Shown: positions 12,603-24,901 of the stretch, in pieces
How positions within the stretch are numbered: the first letter of the stretch is position 1
Layout of the letters: each line of letters starts with the position of its first letter
Source: Candidatus Pelagibacter communis
GTDB taxonomy: Bacteria > Pseudomonadota > Alphaproteobacteria > Pelagibacterales > Pelagibacteraceae
DNA: 48,756 nucleotides
NCBI RefSeq assembly: GCF_001179985.1
Contig: NZ_CVSI01000064.1
Span: forward strand, 1-48,756
Reading direction: 5' to 3'
Program-made: the position numbers and the translations under genes
Notes under the pieces: model-generated
What the model saw: the letters and a program-made list of their open reading frames with translations, nothing else
Told to the model about the DNA's origin: nothing
Databases searched by the model: none

Positions 12603-13478
12603 TTAAAGAGACAATTTATCTAAAAGTGTTTTGCCCAACTCAGCAGGAGAATTAGCTATAGTAATGCCTGCCTTTTCCATAGTTTCTATTTTGTCTTTTG
12701 CGCTACCTTTGCCTCCAGAAATTATTGCTCCAGCATGTCCCATTCTTCTACCGGGTGGTGCTGTTACTCCTGCAATAAATCCAACCATAGGCTTTTTGAT
12801 AGAATGACTTTTTATAAATTCAGCAGCTTCTTCCTCAGCAGAACCACCAATTTCCCCAATCATTAGTATAGATTTTGTATCATCGTCTTTTAAAAAAAGA
12901 TCGAGACAATCAATAAAATTTGTCCCATTAATTGGATCGCCACCAATACCTATACAAGTCGATTGACCAAGTCCATTTTCGGTAGTTTGAGCAACTGCTT
13001 CATAAGTTAATGTACCTGATCTTGAGACTATTCCAACTGTTCCTTTTTTGTGAATATTTCCTGGCATTATTCCAATTTTGCATTCATCAGGTGTAATAAT
13101 ACCTGGGCAGTTAGGACCAATTAATCTTGATTTAGATTTTGATAATTTTTGTTTAACTTTTAACATGTCTAATATTGGTATCCCCTCAGTGATACAAACA
13201 ATCAATTCTATAGATGCATCTAATGCTTCAATTATTGCAGCCGCAGCAAATTTTGCTGGGACATAAATCATTGAAGCATTTGCGCCAGTTTTATCTTTAG
13301 CTTCTTTAACAGTATTAAAGACTGGTCTACCCAAATGTTCTTGACCTCCTTTTTTAGGAGTTACGCCACCTACAAGATTAGTTCCATACTTAATAGCTTG
13401 TTCAGAGTGAAATGTGCCATGGGATCCTGTAAATCCCTGGCAAATTACTTTGGTTTCTTTATTTACTAAAATAGACAT
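12603..13478 (-). CDS. sucD: succinyl-CoA synthetase alpha subunit
   Basis: With SucC it converts succinyl-CoA, phosphate and NDP to succinate, CoA and NTP. The CoA-binding Rossmann motif [11 protein letters not shown] is at about residues 16-26. [16 protein letters not shown] follows. The phosphorylated histidine is H248 in [13 protein letters not shown]. The 291 residues are standard. The start shares one base with the stop of sucC, which couples translation of the two subunits. Confidence 0.98.
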   Translation of the reverse strand: MSILVNKETKVICQGFTGSHGTFHSEQAIKYGTNLVGGVTPKKGGQEHLGRPVFNTVKEAKDKTGANASMIYVPAKFAAAAIIEALDASIELIVCITEGIPILDMLKVKQKLSKSKSRLIGPNCPGIITPDECKIGIMPGNIHKKGTVGIVSRSGTLTYEAVAQTTENGLGQSTCIGIGGDPINGTNFIDCLDLFLKDDDTKSILMIGEIGGSAEEEAAEFIKSHSIKKPMVGFIAGVTAPPGRRMGHAGAIISGGKGSAKDKIETMEKAGITIANSPAELGKTLLDKLSL

Positions 13479-14637
13479 TATTTTATTGCTTTTACAATTT
13501 TGCTAGCCGCATCTGACAAATCTGATGCAGAAATTATTTTTAACCCTGAGTTATCTAAAATTAGTTTACCTTCTTTATAGTTTGTTCCAGCTAATCTAAC
13601 TACAAGTGGTACATTGATATTAATTTCTTTTGCTGCTTCAACAACTCCTTGAGCAAGAATATCACATCTCATAATTCCTCCAAAAATATTTATTAATATT
13701 CCCTTAACATTTGAGTCTGAAAGTATAATTTTAAAAGCTGCAGAAACTTTTTCTTTTGAGGCTCCACCACCCACATCTAAAAAATTTGCTGGTTCTTGCC
13801 CAAACAATTTAATTATATCCATGGTTGCCATTGCTAATCCTGCTCCATTTACCATACAGCCAATTGATCCATCTAATTTTATATAGGCTAGATCATGTTT
13901 ACTTGCCTCAATTTCTGATGGATCTTCCTCATTTAAATCTCTTAGGCTTTGAATCTCTGGTTGCCTATAAATTGAATTGTCATCAAAATTCATTTTGGCA
14001 TCTAAACAAATTAGATTATCATCCTCTGTTAATATTAAGGGATTTATTTCAACTAAGTTTGCATCAGTAGATATAAACATTTTATAAATTGATTTAATTA
14101 GATTTATTCCTTGTTGCGTTGCATTGTCTTTTAAATTAAAAATTTTGATAATCTTTTTGCAACTTTCTTCATCAATATCCTCAAGATAATCTAATTTAGT
14201 CGTAATTATTTTTTCAGGACTCTTTTTAGCTACCTCTTCAATGTCCATTCCTCCTTGATCACTAGAAATAAATGCAATTTTTGAAGTGGCTCTATCGATA
14301 AGACAAGACAAATAAAATTCTTTCTTAATTTTTGACGACTCTTCAATATAAAGTCTTTTTACTTCTTTGCCATTTGGACCAGTCTGGTGAGTAATAAGAG
14401 TTTTTCCCAACATCTCTTTTGCAGCATCAGTTAATTCTTCAATATTATTCAATATTTTGACCCCTCCAGCTTTACCTCTGCCTCCAGCGTGTATCTGTGC
14501 TTTTAAAACATATTTTTCAGTCTTAATCTTTTTCGCTTTTTCAATTAACTCATTTACTGTGAAGGCAAAATCACCTTTTGGAACACTTACACCGTATTTT
14601 TTTAAGATTTGTTTTGCTTGATGTTCGTGAATATTCA

Positions 14638-14638
<1 letters not shown>
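13478..14638 (-). CDS. sucC: succinyl-CoA synthetase beta subunit
   Basis: This is the ATP-grasp nucleotide-binding subunit of succinyl-CoA synthetase. It starts [17 protein letters not shown], the family opening. The nucleotide-binding loop is [14 protein letters not shown] at about 47-60, VEINPLILT lies near 197, and the C-terminal ligase part has [10 protein letters not shown]. The 386 residues are the usual length. It shares one base with mdh upstream and one with sucD downstream. Confidence 0.98.
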
Positions 14639-15606
<968 letters not shown>

Positions 15607-17106
15607 CTATTTCATTGTTGGCATTATAAACTCTGGATTTGATCTAACTCCTGAAGGCCACCTAGATGTAATTGTTTTTAATTTCGTATAAAATCTTACA
15701 CCCTCAGGTCCATGCATGTGTTGATCTCCAAAAAGTGATCTTTTCCATCCACCAAAACTGTGGAATGCAACTGGCACAGGTATAGGTATATTTATGCCAA
15801 CCATGCCAACTTTAATTTTGCTTGCAAAAGTTCTCCCAACATCACCATCACGAGTGTAAATACTTGTTCCATTACCAAATTCATGTTCGTTAATTAAATT
15901 AATTGCCTCGTTAAAATCTTTAGCTCTTACAACTGATAACACTGGACCGAAAATCTCTTCTTTATAAATTCTCATATCCTTACTCACATGATCAAATAAA
16001 CATCCGCCTATAAAATATCCTTTTTCATAACCTTGTAACTTTATATTTCTGCCGTCCACAACTAACTTAGCGCCCTCTTTCACACCTAAATCTACATATC
16101 CTTTCACTTTTTCAAGATGTTCTTTTGTAACTAAAGGGCCCATCTCTGAACTTTTATCCATTCCAGGACCAACTTTTAAAGCCTCGACTTTTTTTGATAG
16201 TTTTCCTACTAATTCATCACCAATTTTTCCAACAGCAACTGCTACTGATTGGGCCATGCATCTTTCTCCTGCAGATCCGTATGCCGCTCCCATTAATCCG
16301 TTAACAGCTTGATCTAAATCACAGTCAGGCATAACAACACAATGATTTTTTGCACCTCCTAAAGCTTGTACCCTTTTTTCATTTTTTGCAGCATTTTCGT
16401 AAATATATTTTGCTATTGGAGTCGATCCAACAAAACTTACTGCTTGAATTTTTTTATTTGTTAAAATTGCATCAACTACCTCTTTATCTCCATTGACAAC
16501 ATTAAGAACTCCATCAGGTAAACCAGCTTCTGAAAATAGCTCTGCTAACTTTATTGAACATGAAGGATCTTTCTCTGACGGTTTTAAAATAAATGTATTT
16601 CCACATGCGATAGCCATCGGAAACATCCACATTGGTACCATAGCTGGAAAATTAAATGGGGTTATACCTGCACAAACACCAAGTGGCTGTCTAATTGACC
16701 AGCTGTCAATCTCGGTGCCAACATTTTCTGTAAATTCCCCTTTTAACATTTGAGGTATACCGCAGGCAAACTCAACTATCTCTAAACCTCTTGTCAGTGA
16801 ACCTTTTGCATCCTCGTAAACCTTACCATGTTCAGAAACGATTAATTTTGTTAGTTCATCTGAATTTTTTTCTATCAATTCTTTAAATTTAAACATGACT
16901 CTTGCTCTTTGTATTGGTGGTTTTAGTGACCATGTTTCAAAAGCTTTTGATGCTATATCAACAGTTTGGTCTAAGTCATTTTTTGTTCCAAGTGAGACTT
17001 CGCTTTCTTGTGATCCTGTTGCGGGATTAAAAACTTTTCCGCTTCTTTTGGATGAACCAGGAAAAATTTTACCATTTACGTAATGTTGTATTAAATTCAT
17101 CGGCAA
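15607..17106 (-). CDS. mmsA: methylmalonate-semialdehyde dehydrogenase (CoA-acylating)
   Basis: This aldehyde dehydrogenase family enzyme oxidises methylmalonate or malonate semialdehyde to propionyl-CoA or acetyl-CoA with NAD+ and CoA. The catalytic C283 lies in GSAGERCMAQS, the MmsA-specific setting, and GITPFNFPAMVPMWMFPMAI is a strong subfamily signature. The C-terminus has SFGGWKRSLFGDQHMHGPEG, also MmsA-like. The 499 residues fit. It sits between sdhB (18-base gap) and mdh (9-base gap), so it is embedded in the TCA block. This suggests its CoA ester products feed the cycle directly. Confidence 0.94.
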   Translation of the reverse strand: MPMNLIQHYVNGKIFPGSSKRSGKVFNPATGSQESEVSLGTKNDLDQTVDIASKAFETWSLKPPIQRARVMFKFKELIEKNSDELTKLIVSEHGKVYEDAKGSLTRGLEIVEFACGIPQMLKGEFTENVGTEIDSWSIRQPLGVCAGITPFNFPAMVPMWMFPMAIACGNTFILKPSEKDPSCSIKLAELFSEAGLPDGVLNVVNGDKEVVDAILTNKKIQAVSFVGSTPIAKYIYENAAKNEKRVQALGGAKNHCVVMPDCDLDQAVNGLMGAAYGSAGERCMAQSVAVAVGKIGDELVGKLSKKVEALKVGPGMDKSSEMGPLVTKEHLEKVKGYVDLGVKEGAKLVVDGRNIKLQGYEKGYFIGGCLFDHVSKDMRIYKEEIFGPVLSVVRAKDFNEAINLINEHEFGNGTSIYTRDGDVGRTFASKIKVGMVGINIPIPVPVAFHSFGGWKRSLFGDQHMHGPEGVRFYTKLKTITSRWPSGVRSNPEFIMPTMK

Positions 17107-17124
17107 AATTATTTAATTAACTAA

Positions 17125-17898
17125 TTAGCTTGTTGCAAGCATTTTTTTGATGGATGCTATAGCTTTTGCTGGATTAAGACCCTTTGGACAAGCATTTGTA
17201 CAGTTCATGATTGTATGGCACCTATATAGTTTTAGTTCGTCAGCTACTTTTTTTAATCTTGCTTTTCTATCTTCATCTCTTGAGTCTATTATCCACCTAT
17301 AGGCTTGAAGTAAAACAGCTGGACCAAGATATTTATCTCCGTTCCACCAATAACTAGGACATGACGTGGAACAGCATGCGCACATAATACATTCATAAAG
17401 TCCATCAAGTTTAGCTCTATCTTCTTTGGATTGTAAGTTCTCAGTTTTGCTAGAATCGTTTGAATTTTTTAGCCAAGGTTCCACAGACTCATATTGTTTA
17501 TAAAGTGTACTTAAATCTCCAATGAGATCTTTTAATACTTTTAAATGAGGGAGAGGATAAATATTAATATCTCCTTTAATCTCTGAATGAGGTTTAGTGC
17601 AAGCTAAACCATTTTTTCCATCCATATTCATTGCGCAAGAACCACAAACTCCATGTGCACATGATCTTCTATAGGCGATAGTAGGATCAATTTCATTTTT
17701 TATTTTATTTAGTAGATCTAAGACTTTTGATGGACAATTATCCATATCCACTTCGTAAGTATCAATTCTTGGGTTTTCGCCAGTTGAGGGATCCCATCTA
17801 TAAATATTAACTTTTCTTATATTCTTAGAACCTGTTGTGTCTTTAAAATATTTGCCCTTTTGGATTTTTGAATTCTTAGGCAAATTTATTTGAACCAT
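17125..17898 (-). CDS. sdhB: succinate dehydrogenase iron-sulfur subunit
   Basis: It carries electrons from the SdhA flavin to quinone through three iron-sulfur clusters. The 2Fe-2S ligands are in [15 protein letters not shown] with a later Cys in GLACTKP. The 4Fe-4S ligands are in [16 protein letters not shown]. The 3Fe-4S site is in [17 protein letters not shown]. The 257 residues are normal. Its ATG shares one base with the sdhA stop. It faces the cytoplasm, bound to the SdhC/SdhD anchor. Confidence 0.98.
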   Translation of the reverse strand: MVQINLPKNSKIQKGKYFKDTTGSKNIRKVNIYRWDPSTGENPRIDTYEVDMDNCPSKVLDLLNKIKNEIDPTIAYRRSCAHGVCGSCAMNMDGKNGLACTKPHSEIKGDINIYPLPHLKVLKDLIGDLSTLYKQYESVEPWLKNSNDSSKTENLQSKEDRAKLDGLYECIMCACCSTSCPSYWWNGDKYLGPAVLLQAYRWIIDSRDEDRKARLKKVADELKLYRCHTIMNCTNACPKGLNPAKAIASIKKMLATS

Positions 17899-19673
17899 CA
17901 GTAGACTCTTTCCTGTGGCGGGAAATACTGCACATCATTAGTTAGTGTTGACCTGTGAACTGGTCTATAATCTATTTTTGTTTTCTTACCTTCACACCAA
18001 GATAAAGTATGTTGCATGTATTTTTCATCGTCTCTCTTAGGATAATCTTCTCTAGCATGAGCACCTCTGCTCTCCTTTCTATAATATGCTGAGTCCATTG
18101 TTGTTATTGCTTGTCGTATTAAGTTATCAAACTCTAAGGTTTCAACTAAATCAGTATTAAAAATTAAAGATTTATCTTTCACTGATAAATTTTCCATACC
18201 TTCAAATGGTTTTCTTATTTGCTCAATGCCTTCTTTTAAAGTTTTTTCTGTTCTAAAAACGGCACACTTTGACTGCATTGTTTTTTGCATAGATAATCTT
18301 AAATCTGCAGTACTGTTTGAACCGCTAGAATTTCTAAGCTTATCAAATCTTGATAAACATTTATCAGTTTCAGAATCTGGAATATCTTCATGTGGTTGTC
18401 CAGGTTTTACTAATTCGGATGCTCTTTTTGCTGCAGCTCTTCCAAAAACAACTAAATCAATTAATGAATTAGATCCTAATCTATTTGCTCCATGAACAGA
18501 TACACATGCAGCCTCACCAATGGCCATTAATCCCGGAACTGTTTTTTCAGAACCATTTAGTGTTAGCACTTCAGCTTTATAATTTGTAGGTATACCCCCC
18601 ATGTTATAATGAACAGTTGGTACTACTGGTATTGGTTCTTTAGTAACATCAACGTTAGCGAATAACTTCGAAGACTCTGATATGCCTGGTAATCTCTCTT
18701 CGATAACATTTTTATCTAGGTGATCTAAATGTAAGTGAACGTGATCTTTATCTTTACCAACTCCTCTGCCCTCATTTATTTCAACTGCAATAGATCTGCT
18801 CACCACATCTCTTGATGCTAAGTCCTTAGCTTTAGGAGCATATCTCTCCATAAATCTTTCACCTTTAGAGTTTACAAGATATCCGCCTTCACCTCTTACA
18901 CCCTCAGATATTAAAGTGCCATGACCATAGATACCTGTTGGATGAAATTGAACAAATTCCATATCTTGTAAAGGTAAACCTGCTCTTAATACCATTGCAT
19001 TCCCATCACCAGTACAAGTATGTGCTGAAGTAGCTGAATAATATATTTTTCCATAACCACCAGTTGCAATAATTGTTATGTGAGACCTAAACCTATGAAT
19101 TGTGCCATCATTTAAATTCCAAGCAACTAAACCTTTGCACTCACCATTTTTCATTAAAAGATCTAATGCAAAATACTCAATAAAAAATTCTGTATTATGT
19201 TTCAAAGCTTGTCCATACAATGTATGTAAAATTGCATGGCCAGTTCTATCTGCTGCTGCACAAGTTCTTTGTACTGGTTCGTTACCATAGTTTTTTGTCA
19301 TTCCACCAAAAGGTCTTTGGTAAATTTTGCCATCATCTGTTCTGCTAAAAGGAACACCATATTTTTCTAATTCCAAAACTGCTCGAGGAGCTTCTTTACA
19401 CAAGTACTCTATACAATCCTGATCACCCAACCAATCTGCACCTTTAACTGTATCATACATATGCCAACGCCAATCATCTTCACCCATATTACCTAACGCT
19501 GCAGAAATTCCACCTTGGGCAGCAGATGTATGGCTTCTAGTTGGAAAAACTTTTGATATACAAGCTGTCTTAAGCCCAGCTTCACTTAACCCAACAGCAG
19601 CTCTCAAGCCTGAACCACCAGCACCTAACACAACTACATCATATTCGTGATCAATAATTTTGTAAGATTTCAT
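17898..19673 (-). CDS. sdhA: succinate dehydrogenase flavoprotein subunit
   Basis: It oxidises succinate to fumarate. The FAD-binding motif [13 protein letters not shown] is at about residues 14-26, and the covalent-FAD histidine is H48 in [38 protein letters not shown] and the catalytic-arginine region [18 protein letters not shown] follow. The 591 residues match the family. It lies two bases after sdhD and one base into sdhB. Confidence 0.99.
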   Translation of the reverse strand: MKSYKIIDHEYDVVVLGAGGSGLRAAVGLSEAGLKTACISKVFPTRSHTSAAQGGISAALGNMGEDDWRWHMYDTVKGADWLGDQDCIEYLCKEAPRAVLELEKYGVPFSRTDDGKIYQRPFGGMTKNYGNEPVQRTCAAADRTGHAILHTLYGQALKHNTEFFIEYFALDLLMKNGECKGLVAWNLNDGTIHRFRSHITIIATGGYGKIYYSATSAHTCTGDGNAMVLRAGLPLQDMEFVQFHPTGIYGHGTLISEGVRGEGGYLVNSKGERFMERYAPKAKDLASRDVVSRSIAVEINEGRGVGKDKDHVHLHLDHLDKNVIEERLPGISESSKLFANVDVTKEPIPVVPTVHYNMGGIPTNYKAEVLTLNGSEKTVPGLMAIGEAACVSVHGANRLGSNSLIDLVVFGRAAAKRASELVKPGQPHEDIPDSETDKCLSRFDKLRNSSGSNSTADLRLSMQKTMQSKCAVFRTEKTLKEGIEQIRKPFEGMENLSVKDKSLIFNTDLVETLEFDNLIRQAITTMDSAYYRKESRGAHAREDYPKRDDEKYMQHTLSWCEGKKTKIDYRPVHRSTLTNDVQYFPPQERVY

Positions 19674-19675
19674 AA

Positions 19676-19999
19676 TTATAAATATATAATAGTAATTATT
19701 GTAAATAGAGGGATAATTAAAGATGACAAAAAAACACCCAAATTTGCGTATTTTTTTGCATTTTCCTGCTTTATATAGTCCTCAAAAATCTCACTAATAC
19801 TGAGAGCTGAATAAAAAAACATGCTAACTATGAAAATTGAAAATAATATTTTAGATGGCTGTGAGGTAAAGAAATTAACTACCTCATCATAACTTCCATT
19901 AAATATTGTAACAATATTCATTAAAAACCAAATCATAAAAGGAACCATTATTACTGAACTGATTTTTTGGAATAACCATTTTTTTGTAGCTTGAAGCAT
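19676..19999 (-). CDS. sdhD: succinate dehydrogenase membrane anchor subunit
   Basis: This small (107-residue) membrane protein has three hydrophobic segments: about 12-32, 50-70 and 85-106. It starts with an Sdh-D-like segment, [19 protein letters not shown]. The family is poorly conserved, so the call leans on the order sdhC-sdhD-sdhA-sdhB and the topology. The start shares one base with the sdhC stop. With SdhC it should hold the heme and the quinone site in the inner membrane. Confidence 0.88.
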   Translation of the reverse strand: MLQATKKWLFQKISSVIMVPFMIWFLMNIVTIFNGSYDEVVNFFTSQPSKILFSIFIVSMFFYSALSISEIFEDYIKQENAKKYANLGVFLSSLIIPLFTIITIIYL

Positions 20000-20382
20000 T
20001 AAATTAGAACTCCACTTAGAAGGTATAAAGCTATTGTTAATATAAAAGAGCCTAATATCACAATGACACCTGTTATTTTTGTAGTTCTCAATTCAAAACC
20101 ATAACCCATGTCCCAGAACCAATGTCTGATTTCACTTAAAATCTGAAATAAATAGGACCAAATAAATCCAATAATAAAAAACTTACCCACCATCGATTCT
20201 GAAAATTTTTTAAAGTATTGATAACTTTCTGAGCCAAATATTAAACTAATCACCCAAAAACAAACAAGTATTAATAATAAATAATTTATCACTCCTGTTA
20301 TTCTGTGAGAAATTGAAACAAGTGATGAAATATGCCAGTTATAAACTTGTATGTGTGGAGATATAGGATTGTTGTCTTTCAT
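19999..20382 (-). CDS. sdhC: succinate dehydrogenase cytochrome b556 subunit
   Basis: The 127 residues have three membrane segments and the family motifs: PISPHIQVYNW at the start, SISHRITGVINYLL near residue 25, and IRHWFWDMGYGFEL near 85-98, the likely heme-ligand region. It forms the membrane anchor and ubiquinone site with SdhD. It is the first gene of the sdh part and lies two bases after asd, so transcription may run through from asd. Confidence 0.94.
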   Translation of the reverse strand: MKDNNPISPHIQVYNWHISSLVSISHRITGVINYLLLILVCFWVISLIFGSESYQYFKKFSESMVGKFFIIGFIWSYLFQILSEIRHWFWDMGYGFELRTTKITGVIVILGSFILTIALYLLSGVLI

Positions 20383-20384
20383 AA

Positions 20385-21377
20385 TTACTTCTTAATGTAT
20401 GCCTCCGCAATTTCCACTGCATTTAAAGCCGCTCCTCTTAATAAATTGTCTGAAACTATCCACATGTTAATTGCATTTTTTTTACTATTATCTTTTCTAA
20501 TTCTTGAAATAAAAGTTTCATTTTTTCCTTCAGCTTCTACCGGGGTAATATATCCTCCATCATTCCTATCATCAATTACTTTACAACCAGGTGATTGATT
20601 TAAAATTTCTATAACCTTATCAATTGATGCCTCATTCTCAAATTCAACGTTAACAGACTCCGCATGAGATACTAAAACAGGAATTCTAACACACGTTGCT
20701 GTGATATCTATATTCGAACCTAAAATTTTATTAGACTCTTGTATCATTTTAATTTCCTCTTTCGTATATCCATCTGTACTAAATTTATCTATATGAGGTA
20801 TAGCATTAAATGCTATTTGTTTAGTAAAATTCTCACTTTTAATTTCTTTAAACTCAAGAGCTTTCTTTGTTTGATTCAAAAGCTCATCCATAGGTTTTTT
20901 TCCAGCACCTGATGTGGATTGGTAAGTTGATATTACCAATCTTTTTATTTTAAAATTATCATTCAAATTTTTTAAAACTATTACCAATTGAGCAGTTGAA
21001 CAGTTTGGATTAGCTAAAATATTTTTTTTCATATTTTTTATTTCTTTAGAATTGACTTGAGGAACAATTAAAGGCACATCTGGATCCATTCTAAAATAGC
21101 TTGAATTATCTATAACTACAGTATGCTTTGCTGCTGCAGAGACATATTTTTCTGAAATTTTTCCACCTGCAGAAAAAAATGTAATATCAGCTTTTGAGAA
21201 ATCAAAATTTTCTAGGTCGCTTACTTCAATTTCACTGTCTTTAAATTTAATTTTTACACCTGAGCTTTTAGCAGATGCTAGAAGGTATAGATTAGTCACT
21301 GAAAAGTTTTTTCTTTCCAGAACTTCTATAATTTTTCTTCCAACATTTCCTGTTGCTCCTACAATCGCTATATTCAT
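20385..21377 (-). CDS. asd: aspartate-semialdehyde dehydrogenase
   Basis: It reduces aspartyl phosphate to aspartate semialdehyde, the branch to lysine/diaminopimelate, threonine and methionine. The NADP-binding motif IAVGATGNVG-like start (residues 3-12, read IAIVGATGNV) is clear. The catalytic cysteine C126 is in NPNCSTAQLV. The 330 residues match the family. It lies 15 bases after dmdA and two bases before sdhC, with no obvious terminator on either side, so it may be co-transcribed with both. Confidence 0.96.
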   Translation of the reverse strand: MNIAIVGATGNVGRKIIEVLERKNFSVTNLYLLASAKSSGVKIKFKDSEIEVSDLENFDFSKADITFFSAGGKISEKYVSAAAKHTVVIDNSSYFRMDPDVPLIVPQVNSKEIKNMKKNILANPNCSTAQLVIVLKNLNDNFKIKRLVISTYQSTSGAGKKPMDELLNQTKKALEFKEIKSENFTKQIAFNAIPHIDKFSTDGYTKEEIKMIQESNKILGSNIDITATCVRIPVLVSHAESVNVEFENEASIDKVIEILNQSPGCKVIDDRNDGGYITPVEAEGKNETFISRIRKDNSKKNAINMWIVSDNLLRGAALNAVEIAEAYIKK

Positions 21378-21392
21378 GTTGATTAACTTATA

Positions 21393-22502
21393 CTAAATGA
21401 AAGGTAAATCGCAAACTGTTCCTAGAAATATTTTCTCATTGATATCAATTTTAAATTGATGTTTTGCATCCCAATAGGGTTTATTAATCATTGCAATTCC
21501 AATCACTTTTTTAAATGTTGGAGAATATGCGGCAGACCTAACGTGACCAACGATATTATTATTATCATCATATAATGTTTTTTCACAGTACATATCAATT
21601 TTATTATGATCAATCTTAACACCCATTAATTTTCTTTTTATTCCATTTTGCTTAATTTGTTTCAATCTTTCTTTGCCCAAGAAATTTACATTCGATTCTA
21701 AATTCACAAATTTATCAAAATTTGCCTCAAATGGATTGTCTCTATTATCAAAATCATTACCATAAGATAATAAAGCAGATTCTATTCTTTCAATTAAATT
21801 TGGACATCCTGCTTTTACATTAAATTCTTTACCATATTCAAACAAATAGTCATATAAGTCTTGACCAGCTTTATCATCTTCAACATATATTTCAAAACCG
21901 CTTTGTTTAGACCATCCAGATCTAGCAATAAAATATTTTTTTCCTTTGAATTCGTAATACTTAAAATTAAAAAATTTTAATTGTCTAATTTCTTCACCAA
22001 ATATTTTTGCCAAAAGATTATCAGACAAAGGTCCTTGGACAGCTAAAATATTTACGTTTGGTTCAGTAATCTCCACTTCAAATTTGTATCCGGCAGCTAA
22101 ACCTTTTGCAAAAAATATTACATCTGAGTCGGCTATTGAAAGCCACCATTTATCATCTGCAAGTTTATTTATAATTGGATCATTAACTAAATTTCCTTGA
22201 TCGTCAATTAAAGGTGCATAATAGCATTTTCCAACTTTTGAATTTGATAAATCTCTACACGTCATTAGTTGAACTAATTTTGCAGAGTCTTTTCCAGTAA
22301 TTTGTACCTGTCTTTCTGCAGCCACATCCCATACTTGCACAAATTTCTTAAGATGCTCATAATCAGCTTCTACCGACTTAAAAGAGACCGGGAGTAGCAT
22401 GTGATTGTAAACTGTATAACCACTCACCCCATGAGCTTCTATTCTATCAGTGTAAGGTGTGCTTCTTAATCTTCTTGATTTTATAATTGAAAAGTTTTTC
22501 AT
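21393..22502 (-). CDS. dmdA: dimethylsulfoniopropionate (DMSP) demethylase DmdA
   Basis: This GcvT-fold enzyme transfers a methyl group from DMSP to tetrahydrofolate, giving methylmercaptopropionate (MMPA) and 5-methyl-THF. The 369 residues, the opening [36 protein letters not shown] and [19 protein letters not shown] are all as in the SAR11 DmdA group as I know it. Where glycine-cleavage T proteins have a D-D pair after GG, this protein has N107-D108 (GNLVNDP), in line with a changed chemistry. The neighbours agree: a hydrolase, an acyl-CoA ligase (DmdB) and an acyl-CoA dehydrogenase (DmdC) upstream, overlapping by four bases. A generic aminomethyltransferase is the alternative but is unlikely here. 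Confidence 0.92.
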   Translation of the reverse strand: MKNFSIIKSRRLRSTPYTDRIEAHGVSGYTVYNHMLLPVSFKSVEADYEHLKKFVQVWDVAAERQVQITGKDSAKLVQLMTCRDLSNSKVGKCYYAPLIDDQGNLVNDPIINKLADDKWWLSIADSDVIFFAKGLAAGYKFEVEITEPNVNILAVQGPLSDNLLAKIFGEEIRQLKFFNFKYYEFKGKKYFIARSGWSKQSGFEIYVEDDKAGQDLYDYLFEYGKEFNVKAGCPNLIERIESALLSYGNDFDNRDNPFEANFDKFVNLESNVNFLGKERLKQIKQNGIKRKLMGVKIDHNKIDMYCEKTLYDDNNNIVGHVRSAAYSPTFKKVIGIAMINKPYWDAKHQFKIDINEKIFLGTVCDLPFI

Positions 22503-23275
22503 TTTTTTAAAAATTCTGCTACCTTTTCCCTCATTTCAAAAGCTTTTTCAAACATAATCATATGTCCACAATCATTTAAAATCTCAGTTTTTGAGTTTTT
22601 TATTAAATTAGCAAATTTTTTTCCATTTTCAGTTGGCACCATTTTATCAAGTGCTCCAAAAATAAGAATTGTTGGACACTCAATACTTGTCGATGCATCT
22701 TTTCCGTTTTTATAATTATTACAAGCTTTAAGATCTACAGATAAAATTTCCTTAACTTCTCTTGATGAGTTGATAATTTTTTCTACCGGGTTTCCGCCAA
22801 TAAATTTTTTTGATCCCTCATAACCCCATTTCATCATCAGATGAACTGCTTTTTTATCGCCAGACTCAGCTAAATCAATCAAATCTTGATTGACTGGCAT
22901 TTTATAGGACCCAGCCAACAATACTAATTTAGAAATATGATTTTTATATTTTGAACCATATTCTATCGCCTCAAGGCACCCTTGCGAATGACCAATTATT
23001 GATATTTTTTCAACATTTATTTCATTTCTTATGTTTTCTAACCAGTCTGCAATTTTTTCTATGCTCGTTAGACATGGTCCATCTGATTTTCCATGGCCAG
23101 GTAAATCAATTGCTAAAATGTTAAAATTTTTGTTTGACAAATATTGTTCGGTTAAAGACCAAACAATATGTGTTAACCCACTACCATGAAGCAAAAAAAT
23201 TGTTTCTTTATTTTTATCAAAATCTTTACCTGCATCGGAGGCAAAGACCTGCTTATTATCTACTTTAAGAATCAA
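22499..23275 (-). CDS. alpha/beta hydrolase within the dmd cluster
   Basis: The 258 residues form a complete alpha/beta hydrolase: oxyanion motif LLHGSG at about 28-33, nucleophile S97 in IGHSQGC, acid D210 in GALDKMVP and H238 in [11 protein letters not shown]. No signal peptide is seen, so it is likely cytoplasmic. It overlaps dmdB upstream and dmdA downstream by four bases each (ATGA-type junctions), so it is translationally locked into the DMSP operon. Its substrate is unknown. A thioesterase or carboxylesterase acting on MMPA-CoA or methylthioacryloyl-CoA intermediates is a reasonable inference, not shown by the sequence. Confidence 0.9.
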   Translation of the reverse strand: MILKVDNKQVFASDAGKDFDKNKETIFLLHGSGLTHIVWSLTEQYLSNKNFNILAIDLPGHGKSDGPCLTSIEKIADWLENIRNEINVEKISIIGHSQGCLEAIEYGSKYKNHISKLVLLAGSYKMPVNQDLIDLAESGDKKAVHLMMKWGYEGSKKFIGGNPVEKIINSSREVKEILSVDLKACNNYKNGKDASTSIECPTILIFGALDKMVPTENGKKFANLIKNSKTEILNDCGHMIMFEKAFEMREKVAEFLKK

Positions 23276-24900
23276 GTAAGTTCCTTGGCTTTTTTTCTTA
23301 GCTCAAATTTTTGAATTTTTCCTGTTGAAGTTTTTGGTAATTCACAAAATGCTACTTTTTTTGGTATTTTAAAACCAGCTAAAGTCTCTCTACAAAAATC
23401 AATTAATTCTTTTTCTGATACATCTTTATCTTGCACTTTCTCAATAAAAGCACAAGGAACCTCTCCCCATTTTTCATCCGGTTTTGCAACTACTGCAGCT
23501 ATCGAAACAGATGGATGTTTTGCTAAAGTATTTTCAATTTCTATAGATGAAATATTTTCTCCTCCTGAAATAATTATATCCTTAGATCTATCTTTAATTT
23601 TAATATATCCATCAGGATTAACTACAGCCAAATCCCCAGAGTGAAACCAACCATGTGACATTGCTTTATCTGTTGCATCTTTATCTTTAAAGTAACCTTT
23701 CATAACTACGTTACCTTTAATCATTATCTCACCAATGGTTTTTGCATCTTTAGGAACAGGTTTCATAGACTCGGGGTCCATTACTATTACATCCTCTGTA
23801 TTAGGATATCTAACACCTTGTCTTGCTTTAATCTCATTTTTCTTGTCTTCATCAAAAGAATTCCAATTCTCATTCCATGCACATTGTAAAATATGTCCGT
23901 ATGTTTCTGTTAGTCCATAAACATGCATTACTTCAAAACCAAGTGCTTCCATTTTTTTAAATATAATACTTGGTGGTGGTGCTCCAGCTGTAAGAACATA
24001 AACTTTATGTGTAAGTTTTTTTCTATCACTTTCTGATGCACCAGTTATCATATTTAAAACTATTGGTGCTCCACCAAAATGTGTGATTTCATGCTTAATA
24101 ATTAACTCAAAAATTTTTTTTATATCAATGGCTCTTAAACAAATTGTTCTGCCGTTTAGCATCGGGATTGTCCAAGGATATCCCCAACCATTGCAGTGAA
24201 ACATTGGAACAACTGTTAAAAAATTTAATCTATTTGGCATGTTCCATGCAATTGCACTTCCTGTAGACATTAAATAAGAACCTCTATGGTGATATACAAC
24301 TCCTTTTGGATTTCCTGTCGTGCCTGAAGTATAACTTAAAGATATTGCTTGCCATTCATCTTTTGGTCTCTTCCAGATGAATGTTTCATCACCAGTATTC
24401 AGGAATTCTTCATATTCTTTTTCGCCAATTTTTTTTAATAAAGATTGATCAGCAAATTTATCATGAATATCAATTATTAAAGGTTTGTTTTTGGATAATT
24501 CCAATGCTTTTTTTAAAACTGAATGTAGTTGTCGATCTACAATTAATACTTTTGCTTCGCTATGATCAATAATATATGCAACTGTCTTAGCATCTAATCT
24601 TGTGTTTATAGTATTTAGAACTGCTCCAGTCATTGGTACAGAATAATGAGCCTCAAAAATTTCAGGTGTATTAAAAGCCATGACTGAAACTGTATCCCCC
24701 TCCTTAATACCAATTTTTTCTAGTGCACTCGCAAATTTTATGCATCTCTTATAAATTTGTTCCCAGGTGTAAGACCTATCTTCATAAATTAAAGCTTCAT
24801 AATCTGGATAGATATCTTTTGCTCTTTCGAGGAAACTTAATGGGGTTAATGGAACAAAATTTGCGTTATTTTTGTCTAAGTTATTATCGTAATGACTCAT
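23272..24900 (-). CDS. dmdB: 3-methylmercaptopropionyl-CoA ligase (DmdB) candidate
   Basis: This acyl-CoA synthetase of the AMP-binding superfamily has the P-loop SLSYTSGTTGNPKGV at about 170-184, GLTETYG for adenine binding, HSGDLA, and the C-terminal lysine in PKTSTGKIQKFELR. The 542 residues match DmdB enzymes, which activate MMPA with ATP and CoA. The specific assignment comes from its place between dmdC and dmdA; the sequence alone shows a medium-chain acyl-CoA ligase. It begins one base after dmdC. Confidence 0.85.
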   Translation of the reverse strand: MSHYDNNLDKNNANFVPLTPLSFLERAKDIYPDYEALIYEDRSYTWEQIYKRCIKFASALEKIGIKEGDTVSVMAFNTPEIFEAHYSVPMTGAVLNTINTRLDAKTVAYIIDHSEAKVLIVDRQLHSVLKKALELSKNKPLIIDIHDKFADQSLLKKIGEKEYEEFLNTGDETFIWKRPKDEWQAISLSYTSGTTGNPKGVVYHHRGSYLMSTGSAIAWNMPNRLNFLTVVPMFHCNGWGYPWTIPMLNGRTICLRAIDIKKIFELIIKHEITHFGGAPIVLNMITGASESDRKKLTHKVYVLTAGAPPPSIIFKKMEALGFEVMHVYGLTETYGHILQCAWNENWNSFDEDKKNEIKARQGVRYPNTEDVIVMDPESMKPVPKDAKTIGEIMIKGNVVMKGYFKDKDATDKAMSHGWFHSGDLAVVNPDGYIKIKDRSKDIIISGGENISSIEIENTLAKHPSVSIAAVVAKPDEKWGEVPCAFIEKVQDKDVSEKELIDFCRETLAGFKIPKKVAFCELPKTSTGKIQKFELRKKAKELT

Positions 24901-24901
24901 T

